A stretch of 64,000 nucleotides of DNA from Paracholeplasma manati. Lineage in GTDB: Bacteria; Bacillota_I; Bacilli_A; Acholeplasmatales; UBA5453. Position numbers and translations under genes: made by a program. The notes below the pieces were generated by a model that was given only the letters and a program-made list of their open reading frames with translations, was not told the DNA's origin and searched no databases. Where the stretch lies: the NCBI RefSeq assembly GCF_025742995.1, contig NZ_JAOVQM010000003.1, positions 1 to 64,000 on the forward strand, written 5' to 3'. Shown here piece by piece: positions 24,961 to 32,946 of the stretch (position 1 is its first letter; each line of letters opens with the position of its first letter).

Positions 24961-26266
24961 GGATTATCACTATTTAACGAAAAATAGAAAAAAATTAAGC
25001 CGAGCTCAAATCGAAGCGTTACAACTCAAATCGCTTCAACATATCGTTGAATATGCGAAAGCACACAGCCCGTTTTATCAAGATTTGTATGGTAATCAAA
25101 CCATCCAATCGTTTGAAGACTTTTATCAACTACCGACCATCAACAAACAAATCATGATGGACCACTTTTCAACCCTCAATACCTGTGGTTTAATCAAGGA
25201 AAATGTCATGGCGTACGCAGTCGAAAAGGAACTCAATAAGGATTTCTTGGGGTATTATCAAGACGAATACGTCGTTGGATTATCGTCAGGTACATCGGGT
25301 AATAAAGGGTTATACATCACACCTAAATCGATGACCAAACGCTTACCAGGGGTGTTTCTATCCAGAGGTGGGATATCGCTCTCCGATTTACCACTACGCA
25401 TCCTCTTTTGTTTGAGGGTATTCTCACAAGGTTTTGATGACATCAACGCACCTTTTTTAAAACTAAAATATATTTCAACCATGACAGATATGGATGATGT
25501 CATCAAGCAAATCAATCAGGGTAAAATCAACTTGTTGATGGCGCCACCTTCATTCATCAGACAATTGTTGCCGAGACACGAAGAAATTCAGGTTAAATTA
25601 AAGAAAATCATTACCTACGCAGAAGTATTGAGCAAATCTGATCAAGTCGTTTTTGAAGAAGCTTTTAAAACAAAGGTCATTGAGATTTATCAAGCTTCCG
25701 AAGGTCAAATTGCCTCGGCTTGTAAAGCAGGACATTTACACATCAATGAGGATTTGGTATTCATCGAACTATATGATGAAGCGGGTCACTTGATTCAAAC
25801 ACCCCATCAGGTTGGCCATAAGATGGTATTAACCAACCTCATCAACTTTGCCCAACCATTGATTCGTTACGAAATGAACGACATGATTGCCTTAGATGAA
25901 CCCTGTCCATGTGGTTCACAGTTTAGACGCATCGAAAAGGTTTTAGGTAGAAGCGATGATAATATCTATTTTTATGATGAACATTTAAAACCTAAAATCG
26001 TTTATTCCGATTTATTCTCTCGATGGATCATCACCACATCCGATCTGATCCGTGAATTTCAAGTGGTTCAAGACGACATATCGCATTTAGAGATTACCTT
26101 AGACTTGTTGGGCGATTTTGATGTGAATACATTGAAAATCCGTTTAGATGACGAATTGGCTGCGCTTGGACTCAAAGGGACATACACCTTTTTAATTCAA
26201 ACACTTGAACTGCCAAAGCACGCCAATAAATTCAAGCGATTCATCAGTCGCTTGAAAAAAGAATGA
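24947..26266 (+). CDS. adenylate-forming ligase, PaaK/CapK type
   Basis: 439 residues. SSGTSGNKG is the AMP-binding P-loop of adenylate-forming enzymes. IYQASEGQIAS (motif with the conserved Glu), MVLTNLINFAQPLIRYEMNDM and CPCGSQFRRIEKVLGRSDD match phenylacetate-CoA ligase and CapK relatives. It should activate a carboxylic acid as acyl-AMP. No carrier protein gene is adjacent. The start overlaps the acyltransferase gene by 14 bases, so both probably form one acyl activation and transfer pathway acting on an envelope or exported compound. Confidence 0.82.
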   Translation: MQAVKDYHYLTKNRKKLSRAQIEALQLKSLQHIVEYAKAHSPFYQDLYGNQTIQSFEDFYQLPTINKQIMMDHFSTLNTCGLIKENVMAYAVEKELNKDFLGYYQDEYVVGLSSGTSGNKGLYITPKSMTKRLPGVFLSRGGISLSDLPLRILFCLRVFSQGFDDINAPFLKLKYISTMTDMDDVIKQINQGKINLLMAPPSFIRQLLPRHEEIQVKLKKIITYAEVLSKSDQVVFEEAFKTKVIEIYQASEGQIASACKAGHLHINEDLVFIELYDEAGHLIQTPHQVGHKMVLTNLINFAQPLIRYEMNDMIALDEPCPCGSQFRRIEKVLGRSDDNIYFYDEHLKPKIVYSDLFSRWIITTSDLIREFQVVQDDISHLEITLDLLGDFDVNTLKIRLDDELAALGLKGTYTFLIQTLELPKHANKFKRFISRLKKE

Positions 26267-26301
26267 AAGTGATTTTGACAGATTATTTTAAGCGTACCTC
26301 A

Positions 26302-26310
26302 TGATATAAT
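26302..26310 (+). promoter_or_regulatory. extended -10 promoter TGATATAAT
   Basis: Twenty bases before the guanylate-kinase-like start. TTGACA at 26275-26280 is 24 bases upstream, too far for a normal spacer. Confidence 0.45.
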
Positions 26311-26330
26311 CGATACGAGGGAAGTGTCTT

Positions 26331-26864
26331 ATGATTGTATTGGTTGGCGCGAGTGCCAGTGGAAAAACCGAACTAGCCAAAATTTTATATCGTACCTATG
26401 GGTATAAGAAATGTGTCACCACCACCACAAGGCCTGAAAGAACTGGCGAACAAGATGGGGTGGATTATCATTTTCTAACAGAGGATGTATTTAAGTCTTT
26501 GATGGCAAAGAATGCATTCTACGAAGTCACCGAATATTCGAATCGATATTACGGCATTCAAAAGAAAGACGTGGTTGAAAACGGCGTCGTGATTGTTGAC
26601 CCCAATGGCGCGAATGCCTTGGTTGATCAAGCCGATGATGTCTATGTGGTCTTCGTGGAAGCGAGTGAAGAACTCAGAACCAGAAGGATGCAATCACGTG
26701 GTGATTTAACGGAACAAATCGAAAAACGTATTTTAGGTGATAGAAACGTCTTTCAACTCAAAAACTTTCATAGAATCGACTTGCACATTTACAATGAACA
26801 AGTGGATTTGAACGAACTGGCCCTTTGGGTTCATGAACATTATCAAAAAAGACATAGAAAATAA
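26331..26864 (+). CDS. guanylate kinase-like P-loop kinase
   Basis: 177 residues, about 20-30 shorter than housekeeping Gmk. P-loop GASASGKTEL, GMP-site pattern TTTTRPERTGEQDGVDYHFLT, EVTEYSNRYYGI, and RRMQSRGD of the lid region are all present, so it should phosphorylate GMP or a related nucleotide. It could be the genome's only Gmk or a second paralogue. The P-loop Ala-Ser in place of the usual Ser-Gly-Val leaves this open. The start follows GAGGGAAG. Confidence 0.78.
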   Translation: MIVLVGASASGKTELAKILYRTYGYKKCVTTTTRPERTGEQDGVDYHFLTEDVFKSLMAKNAFYEVTEYSNRYYGIQKKDVVENGVVIVDPNGANALVDQADDVYVVFVEASEELRTRRMQSRGDLTEQIEKRILGDRNVFQLKNFHRIDLHIYNEQVDLNELALWVHEHYQKRHRK

Positions 26865-26865
26865 G

Positions 26866-26898
26866 AACGGGTAACCATGATGGCTACCCGTTTTGATT
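26866..26898. terminator. bidirectional terminator
   Basis: AACGGGTA-a-CCAT-g-ATGG-c-TACCCGTT, followed by TTGATTTT, between the kinase gene and the convergent GGDEF gene. Confidence 0.75.
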
Positions 26899-28152
26899 TT
26901 AGTAATTCCCGCTTTTTACTTTGATTTTATTCAAATACATGAATTCATCGGCTTTCTTGATGTCTTCATATATTTCTTCATCGATGGATTCTTTAACTAT
27001 GAATCCAAAGGCTGTCGATGGTTGGAAATCTTTGATTTTCATCTTTTTTAGCTGATCATAAACCGTATTTCGAATTTCCAACGCTGTCGTCTGATCGGTG
27101 TTGGGTACGAATACCAAGAATTCATCCCCACCAACCCTAAATTGGTATGGCGTAGGTATGAGTTCTTTGATGATGGTCGCGACCTGTTTGATATAATAAT
27201 CACCCATATGGTGTCCATAGGTGTCATTGACACGTTTTAAGTCATTTAAGTCCATGGATATGATGCATAATGGTAAGCGTTCAGGTTTGATGATTTCACC
27301 AATGATATGGTCTAAATAATGGCGATTGTATAATCCCGTTAAGAAATCATGGTAGGATAAGTATTCGATTTCTCGTTGCTTTTCAATCAATAAAGTAATG
27401 TCTCGCGCAATCCCACCAACCCCAGCGATGGCACCATCTTCAAGTATGATAGAAGCATTGCTTTCATAATATCGCCAAGACCCATTCGCATGTCTTAAGC
27501 GATAACCACTGATGGTTTGAGCGTCTTCAGATTGTTTTAATGTTTCAGCAAACGCATCGAGACGTTTTACATCATCAGGATGGACAAATGATTTATAGGG
27601 TTGTCCAATCGAATTGGCACGTGCATAACCCAACCGTTTTGACCATGCATTAGATACATAGGAAAGATTGCCTTTATTGTCGATACGGTAAATGATATCA
27701 AAAGCATGTTCAACGATTTGTCTTAAATTACGTTCACTCTTTTCAAGCTCAAGTTGGGCGTTTTTGGAATCGGTAATATCGATGTGTGTACCAATCGCGA
27801 TCAGAGGCTCACAAGTTTCGGACCACTCGATGATTTGACCACTATCGAGTACCCAAATCCAATAGCCCAATTTGTGTTTCATTCGGACCTCGACTGAATA
27901 AAACTCAGTTTTTTTATCGAAAAGTTGTTTGAAAGCTTCGTCCGATTTGTGGAGATCATCTGGATGAACGAATTTACACCACGTATCTAAACTGACGGGT
28001 TCTAGTTCAGCCAAAGAATAGCCGATCATTTCTGCCCAGCGTTCGTTATAAATGGTTTCATTGGTTTGAATGTTCCAAATCCAAGTTCCTGCATTCATCG
28101 CTTTGACAATCATGCTGCCAAAAGGATCAAAGTCGAGGTATTTTTTATGCAT
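26899..28152 (-). CDS. PAS-PAS-GGDEF diguanylate cyclase
   Basis: 417 residues, soluble. PAS1 (~15-130, ETIYNERWAEMIGYSLAELE, FVHPDDLHKS), PAS2 (~140-260, LSYVSNAWSKRLGY, FVHPDDVKR, with the C-terminal PAC pattern GIARDIT), then GGDEF (~270-417; DFLTGLYNRHYLD and the intact active site RVGGDEFLVF). It should make cyclic di-GMP from two GTP in response to a small ligand or redox signal sensed by PAS. I see no RxxD inhibitory site just before GGDEF. No PDE (EAL/HD-GYP) or PilZ gene is in the window. Confidence 0.92.
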   Translation of the reverse strand: MHKKYLDFDPFGSMIVKAMNAGTWIWNIQTNETIYNERWAEMIGYSLAELEPVSLDTWCKFVHPDDLHKSDEAFKQLFDKKTEFYSVEVRMKHKLGYWIWVLDSGQIIEWSETCEPLIAIGTHIDITDSKNAQLELEKSERNLRQIVEHAFDIIYRIDNKGNLSYVSNAWSKRLGYARANSIGQPYKSFVHPDDVKRLDAFAETLKQSEDAQTISGYRLRHANGSWRYYESNASIILEDGAIAGVGGIARDITLLIEKQREIEYLSYHDFLTGLYNRHYLDHIIGEIIKPERLPLCIISMDLNDLKRVNDTYGHHMGDYYIKQVATIIKELIPTPYQFRVGGDEFLVFVPNTDQTTALEIRNTVYDQLKKMKIKDFQPSTAFGFIVKESIDEEIYEDIKKADEFMYLNKIKVKSGNY

Positions 28153-28205
28153 CGCTATCGTCCCCCCAATCTATGGATAAACTATAATCGGTATTATTAT
28201 AATTA

Positions 28206-28214
28206 ATTATATCA
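28206..28214 (-). promoter_or_regulatory. extended -10 promoter of the GGDEF gene
   Basis: On the minus strand TGATATAAT, ~55 bases before the start. The remaining ~130 bases up to the AIM24 gene show no other clear signal. Confidence 0.45.
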
Positions 28215-28345
28215 TGATGTCTTTGCATAAACCACTTCATTTTGTTGTCAAAATCGTTTCAAATAAGTAAAAATCAATGAAATAAAGCCTCTCAATGTAG
28301 AAAATTATGAGCTAATGAAGTAAAATAGCGGTAAGAGGTGATACT

Positions 28346-29008
28346 ATGCAATACAAAATTGAAGGTGGACAACTGCCGGTTGTCATTGTAGAATTGGATG
28401 AAAATGAACAAATCATCACTGAAGGTGGTGGGATGTCTTGGATGACTGAAAACATGTCGATGGAAACCAAAGGTGGCGGTTTAGGCAAAGTATTTGGCAG
28501 AATGCTTTCAGGTGAAGCGTTATTTCAAAACATTTATACCGCTAAAAATGGGCCAGGGATGATTGCTTTAGCATCCTCATTGCCAGGCACCATCATGGCG
28601 GTTCAAATTCAAAAAGACAAACCATTCATCGTTCAAAAAAGAGCATTTTTAGGTTGTGAATCTTCTGTAGAATTATCGATTTTCTTCCAACGCAAATTAG
28701 GGGCAGGTTTCTTTGGTGGTGAAGGTTTCATCATGCAAAAACTCACCGGTGAAGGGATTGCGTTTGTTGAACTTGATGGCTATGTCAAAGTATACGAATT
28801 AGAAGCAGGCGAAAAAATGATTGTCGATACGGGTTATTTAGCAGCGATGGATTCGACAGTATCGATGGATATCAAGACCGTTGGTAATATTAAAGACATG
28901 GTATTTGGTGGCGAAGGTTTATTCCATACCGTCGTGACCGGACCAGGTAAAGTGTACTTACAATCGATGCCAGCGTCTAAATTCATGTCGCCGGTTCAAC
29001 ACAAATAA
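28346..29008 (+). CDS. AIM24/TIGR00266-family protein
   Basis: 220 residues, glycine-rich beta-sandwich pattern: ITEGGGMSWMTENMSMETKGGG, GPGMIALASSLPG, GFIMQKLTGEG, MKTVGNIKD-like middle, and GGEGLFHTVVTGPGKVYLQS. This is the widespread AIM24 (tryptophan RNA-binding attenuator-like) family, of unknown biochemical function. It is translationally coupled (TAATG) to the DHFR-like gene. Confidence 0.88.
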   Translation: MQYKIEGGQLPVVIVELDENEQIITEGGGMSWMTENMSMETKGGGLGKVFGRMLSGEALFQNIYTAKNGPGMIALASSLPGTIMAVQIQKDKPFIVQKRAFLGCESSVELSIFFQRKLGAGFFGGEGFIMQKLTGEGIAFVELDGYVKVYELEAGEKMIVDTGYLAAMDSTVSMDIKTVGNIKDMVFGGEGLFHTVVTGPGKVYLQSMPASKFMSPVQHK

Positions 29009-29535
29009 TGCGTAAGGTTATTTTATACATCGCTTGCTCACTCGATGGTTTCATTTCAAGAGACAACGATTCGATTGATTTTTTAGCTGGTCAAACGAAT
29101 GAAGTCGTGGACTTTGGGTATGATCAATTTTTAGCCAGTGTTGATACCCTCATTTTAGGCAGTAAAACCTATTCAGAACTCATCAACCACATCTCTGTGG
29201 GTGTTTGGCCTTATGTCGGCAAAAAGGTATATGTTTTTTCCAATCGTTTAAAAGGGTCCAACGAAGAAGTGACTTTTGTAGATGGGGATGTGGTTCAGTT
29301 CGTGGAATCCCTCAAACAAACCGAGGGGTCTGATATTTGGGTCGTCGGTGGTAGAGGGGTCATCGACCCACTCTTAAAAGCGAAGGCTATAGACCGTTAT
29401 ATCATCACACTGATGCCCAACATCATCGGTTCAGGTAAACGTTTATTTCCTCAATTAGACAGCGATACACTGTTAAAATTGGTATCTGCAGAAACATTCA
29501 ATGGGATGGTTATGTTGACTTACGAAAAGCGCTGA
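29008..29535 (+). CDS. dihydrofolate-reductase/RibD-fold reductase
   Basis: 175 residues. KVILYIACSLDGFISRDNDSIDFL, TLILGSKTYSEL, and WVVGGRGVIDPLL define the RibD C-terminal/DHFR-like family (YyaP, YwjB), NADPH-dependent reductases of unknown substrate. The ATG overlaps the preceding stop. Confidence 0.85.
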   Translation: MRKVILYIACSLDGFISRDNDSIDFLAGQTNEVVDFGYDQFLASVDTLILGSKTYSELINHISVGVWPYVGKKVYVFSNRLKGSNEEVTFVDGDVVQFVESLKQTEGSDIWVVGGRGVIDPLLKAKAIDRYIITLMPNIIGSGKRLFPQLDSDTLLKLVSAETFNGMVMLTYEKR

Positions 29536-29650
29536 GTTTCCAGTATTGATACCGATTTAGAGGTAAATACCATCCAACCAAATATAAAGATTACCAAAAC
29601 GTCACTTCTAAATCCAAAAGTGACTGAATCACACATTAGCATTCATGGAT

Positions 29651-29676
29651 AAAGGCGATAATGTCGCCTTTTTTTT
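29651..29676 (+). terminator. terminator after the DHFR-like gene
   Basis: AAAGGCGA-TAATG-TCGCCTTT and a T run. A second hairpin without T tail, GTCACTT/AAGTGAC, stands at 29601-29624. Confidence 0.85.
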
Positions 29677-29725
29677 CTTTTTAAGCGGGATTGCGCTATA
29701 ATGAAAGTAGAAAAGTGGTGATCTC

Positions 29726-30397
29726 ATGGAACAAATCGTCTTAAAGGATGTCAAAAAGACTTATTATCCAGATGTCCTCAATCGCCCTGTATTGAATCAT
29801 CTATCTTTATCCATACATGCAGGTGAGTTCGTTGGCATCATTGGACCAAGTGGGTCTGGGAAAACTACGCTTTTATATGTCATGTCCGGGCTCGAACCAG
29901 CCGATAGTGGCGAGGTCACTTTATTTCAAAAACCACTCGCACACTACCTTGAAAGCGATCGTGCCATGTTGCGTCGTGACTTGATTGGATTTGTCTTTCA
30001 ATTTTTTAACTTGATACCCAATTTAACCATTTATGATAACATGAAACTCGCCAACGTGATCATCAAACACAAAGGTTTAACGATTGAAGAAGCGTTGGAT
30101 TTGGTGGGGTTAAAAGATGTCATGCACCAATACCCATCCCAACTTTCTGGTGGGATGCAACAACGTGCATCGATTGCCAGAGCGATTCTTGGCGAAAAGA
30201 AAATCATTTTCGCCGATGAACCTACGGGCAACCTCGATCACCATACGAGCTTAGAAATCATGGAACTCTTTAGAAAATTAAATCAGACCTTGGGCATCAC
30301 CATTGTCATGGTTACGCACAATGAGTCGCTATTGTCATATACCAATCGTGTCATTCGATTATTAGATGGGAATATCATCAACGATGAACAGATCTAA
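29726..30397 (+). CDS. ABC transporter ATPase, MacB/LolD type
   Basis: 223 residues, one [13 protein letters not shown]-loop [12 protein letters not shown], signature [15 protein letters not shown], Walker [14 protein letters not shown]-loop MVTHN. The [10 protein letters not shown]-loop is typical of the MacB/LolD/FtsE class that drives FtsX-like permeases. The following permease gene overlaps its 3' end. Confidence 0.92.
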   Translation: MEQIVLKDVKKTYYPDVLNRPVLNHLSLSIHAGEFVGIIGPSGSGKTTLLYVMSGLEPADSGEVTLFQKPLAHYLESDRAMLRRDLIGFVFQFFNLIPNLTIYDNMKLANVIIKHKGLTIEEALDLVGLKDVMHQYPSQLSGGMQQRASIARAILGEKKIIFADEPTGNLDHHTSLEIMELFRKLNQTLGITIVMVTHNESLLSYTNRVIRLLDGNIINDEQI

Positions 30398-32828
30398 AGT
30401 TGTATTCATTTTAAAATTTGCCAAACAAAACCTCGTGAAGTCCCCTTTGCGAAGTTTTTTAATGTTATTGAGTTTCACCTTTTTGATGGTCGTATTGACT
30501 TTAGCATTCACGATGAACGATGTCTTAACAGATTACTATATTTACCGTTATGAGCGTCAAAGTGAGCACATCGATTTAGAAATGACCATTGGTTCAAACG
30601 CATCTGCTCGGTATTTTTCAACCCGTACTTTAGATGACAATTATTCAGGTGATTATGCCAAAGTGTTCAAAGTAGATGTGTTGGCAGAAGATGCGAGCTA
30701 CATCACTGTTTTCGCCACTTCTGAAGTCGATTTTGGATTATTATACGGCACCAATTATACGTTAAATGACCATGAAATCATCTTGACTGAAACGAGTGCG
30801 AAAACGCATCACGTGGGGGTTTCAGAGTCTTTGACTCTATCCTTAGGCACGACACAAAAAACCTTCATAGTCAAAGCCATCGTACCCGATTATGGGGTAT
30901 TTCAAGGGGACAAAGGGTTTATTTTACACGACCCTCATGTCGCTTTATTCATTCAAGCGATGTTTCCGAGCTTAGCGAATCTGCCTACGAGCTTTTTTAT
31001 ACATTTAAACAATACAGTCTATTTTGATACCGATGATGTATCACAAACCATCGATACGGTTTCAACCATCGATGCTTATCAAACCTTAGACTATAAAGTC
31101 AGTATACCGATACCCTATATCAAACAATTGATCAACCGTGCGGTTGCACTATTTCAAATGATGTTGTTATTCATTGGGATTACCGTTGTTTTATTGATTC
31201 AAACCACGTATGCATTGGTCTTTAGAGAAAAAGAACAGATGTTATCCATCATCAAATTGTTGGGTGGGTCATTGTGGTTTGGGAGCTTCATCTGGTTGGT
31301 TGAATTGTTGATTTTATATTTACCAGCCGCGTTATTGAGCTACGGTCTTGCTTATGGTATTATCCAAGTGGGTATGCAGTTATTGATGCCGGGTCTAGCA
31401 TACCATTTATCGATTTTACCCATCCTCTATAGTTTGGGTATCTTAACCATCATCTTCATGGTTACGGTACTGTATCATGTGATGCTTTGGCAATCCAAAA
31501 CAGAAGTATCACGTTTGAAAGTGATGCCGGACCGAAAAGTCAGCACCTGGATTCATCTGTCTTTGGTGGGTCTCTCATTGCTAACCTATGCATTATTATA
31601 CGAGACCTTATGGATGACGATTGTAAAACTGTTTTTGGTAATTTCAATGACTTACTCGCTAGTGATTCTTATGCATCGGGGTTGGTTGTTTTGTACCAAA
31701 TACCTCAAAGAAACACCTTATCCATACCTACTCAAAATCAGTTATCATAAAAGGACTTTGTATCGATTCTTATGGCTATCACTCGCGACACTGGTTACGG
31801 TCATGTTGTTGTTTGAAACAACCGGCTATATCAAACATAAAGCAACTGTCATCCGAAACGAATATCAAGCCGATTTGGTGATGTCTAATGTGCTCACCAG
31901 TACCCAACAAATTCAACTTGAAGTTTTGGCACATGACGCAGTCACATCCGCCATCCCTATCGGTATTTATCGCAATGTCAATATCGATGCGGGTAATCAA
32001 GTGTTTCAAGCGGTGTATATGTTAGACCCTTTAGAAATACCCAATTACTTTGGGATGACACACAATCAGGACTTACAAACCTTCCAAGATGCCACAGAAC
32101 CAGCCATCTGGCTACCGATGCGTTATCACGCGGTTTATGGGGTTGAGATTCATGATCAAGTCACATTAAATTTAAATGCGGCTCATCCAAATTTAAACTT
32201 TAAAGTCTTGGGTTTTTTTGATGAAGCCGTTGGTAATACCGCCTTCATCAATTTACACCGTGTATCTGGGTATGAAGATATCAAACAAACCCATATTTTA
32301 ATCAATACGGATGACCCTACCACAGTTAAGGCTGATTTGATTGATCAATACAGTGCGAAACTCTATTACGTCAATGATTTCCAACAAAGCGCGATTGCAT
32401 TGTCAAAAGAAGTGATTTTATCGATGAACTACGCCACTTATGTCACCTTCATCATCTTGGCAGGTTTATTGGTATCGATGATGAATCAAGGGTTGATTTT
32501 GTTTGGGGAGTTAAAACCCAGTTATGTCCGTGCTTCTGTACTCGGTTTATCTGAATCTATGTTGAAAAAACACTTATGGTTTGAAGGAGTCATCCAAATC
32601 TTAACGCTATCACTATCTACAATAGGTACCGTTTTATTATTGAATCCATTGATTAAACCATTATTGATGTTGTTCGATGAATATGAAAACATCGTCTTTA
32701 ATCCAGTAGATATTTTTATTGGATGGCTAATGGGTATTTTGATGTTGTTGATAACTAGACTGGCTTATATTCGTGGTATACGTCATTTGAAGCCTTCAGA
32801 TGTCTTAAAAATGCATCAAATTGATTAA
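30384..32828 (+). CDS. FtsX/MacB-type ABC permease
   Basis: About 814 residues. An ATG at 30366 in the same frame is possible. The ATG at 30384 ([20 protein letters not shown]) gives the normal cytoplasmic start of FtsX permeases. There is a TM near 20-40, a large external domain (~45-250), a TM cluster (~255-430), a second TM and external domain (~470-670) and a final TM bundle. This duplicated FtsX layout is seen in lipoprotein or antimicrobial-peptide exporters and mechanotransmitters. Partner is the ATPase just before it. Substrate is unknown. Confidence 0.88.
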   Translation: MNRSKVVFILKFAKQNLVKSPLRSFLMLLSFTFLMVVLTLAFTMNDVLTDYYIYRYERQSEHIDLEMTIGSNASARYFSTRTLDDNYSGDYAKVFKVDVLAEDASYITVFATSEVDFGLLYGTNYTLNDHEIILTETSAKTHHVGVSESLTLSLGTTQKTFIVKAIVPDYGVFQGDKGFILHDPHVALFIQAMFPSLANLPTSFFIHLNNTVYFDTDDVSQTIDTVSTIDAYQTLDYKVSIPIPYIKQLINRAVALFQMMLLFIGITVVLLIQTTYALVFREKEQMLSIIKLLGGSLWFGSFIWLVELLILYLPAALLSYGLAYGIIQVGMQLLMPGLAYHLSILPILYSLGILTIIFMVTVLYHVMLWQSKTEVSRLKVMPDRKVSTWIHLSLVGLSLLTYALLYETLWMTIVKLFLVISMTYSLVILMHRGWLFCTKYLKETPYPYLLKISYHKRTLYRFLWLSLATLVTVMLLFETTGYIKHKATVIRNEYQADLVMSNVLTSTQQIQLEVLAHDAVTSAIPIGIYRNVNIDAGNQVFQAVYMLDPLEIPNYFGMTHNQDLQTFQDATEPAIWLPMRYHAVYGVEIHDQVTLNLNAAHPNLNFKVLGFFDEAVGNTAFINLHRVSGYEDIKQTHILINTDDPTTVKADLIDQYSAKLYYVNDFQQSAIALSKEVILSMNYATYVTFIILAGLLVSMMNQGLILFGELKPSYVRASVLGLSESMLKKHLWFEGVIQILTLSLSTIGTVLLLNPLIKPLLMLFDEYENIVFNPVDIFIGWLMGILMLLITRLAYIRGIRHLKPSDVLKMHQID

Positions 32829-32908
32829 AATAATCATCAAAATCGACATTTTTGTAATATTTTTGAAAGAATTGCGACAAATGATTGGTCATATTTTATA
32901 TGATTGAG

Positions 32909-32914
32909 TATAAT
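32909..32914 (+). promoter_or_regulatory. -10 box TATAAT before the FN3-like lipoprotein
   Basis: 33 bases before the start. TTGGTC 18 bases upstream is a weak -35. Confidence 0.4.
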
Positions 32915-32946
32915 GAAAGTGAAATTCAAGGAAAGGACTTGATGTA

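Noticed and set aside
29601-29624. GTCACTT/AAGTGAC hairpin as terminator or riboswitch
   Set aside because: No T tail and no recognisable aptamer; the nearby 29651-29676 hairpin is the real terminator.
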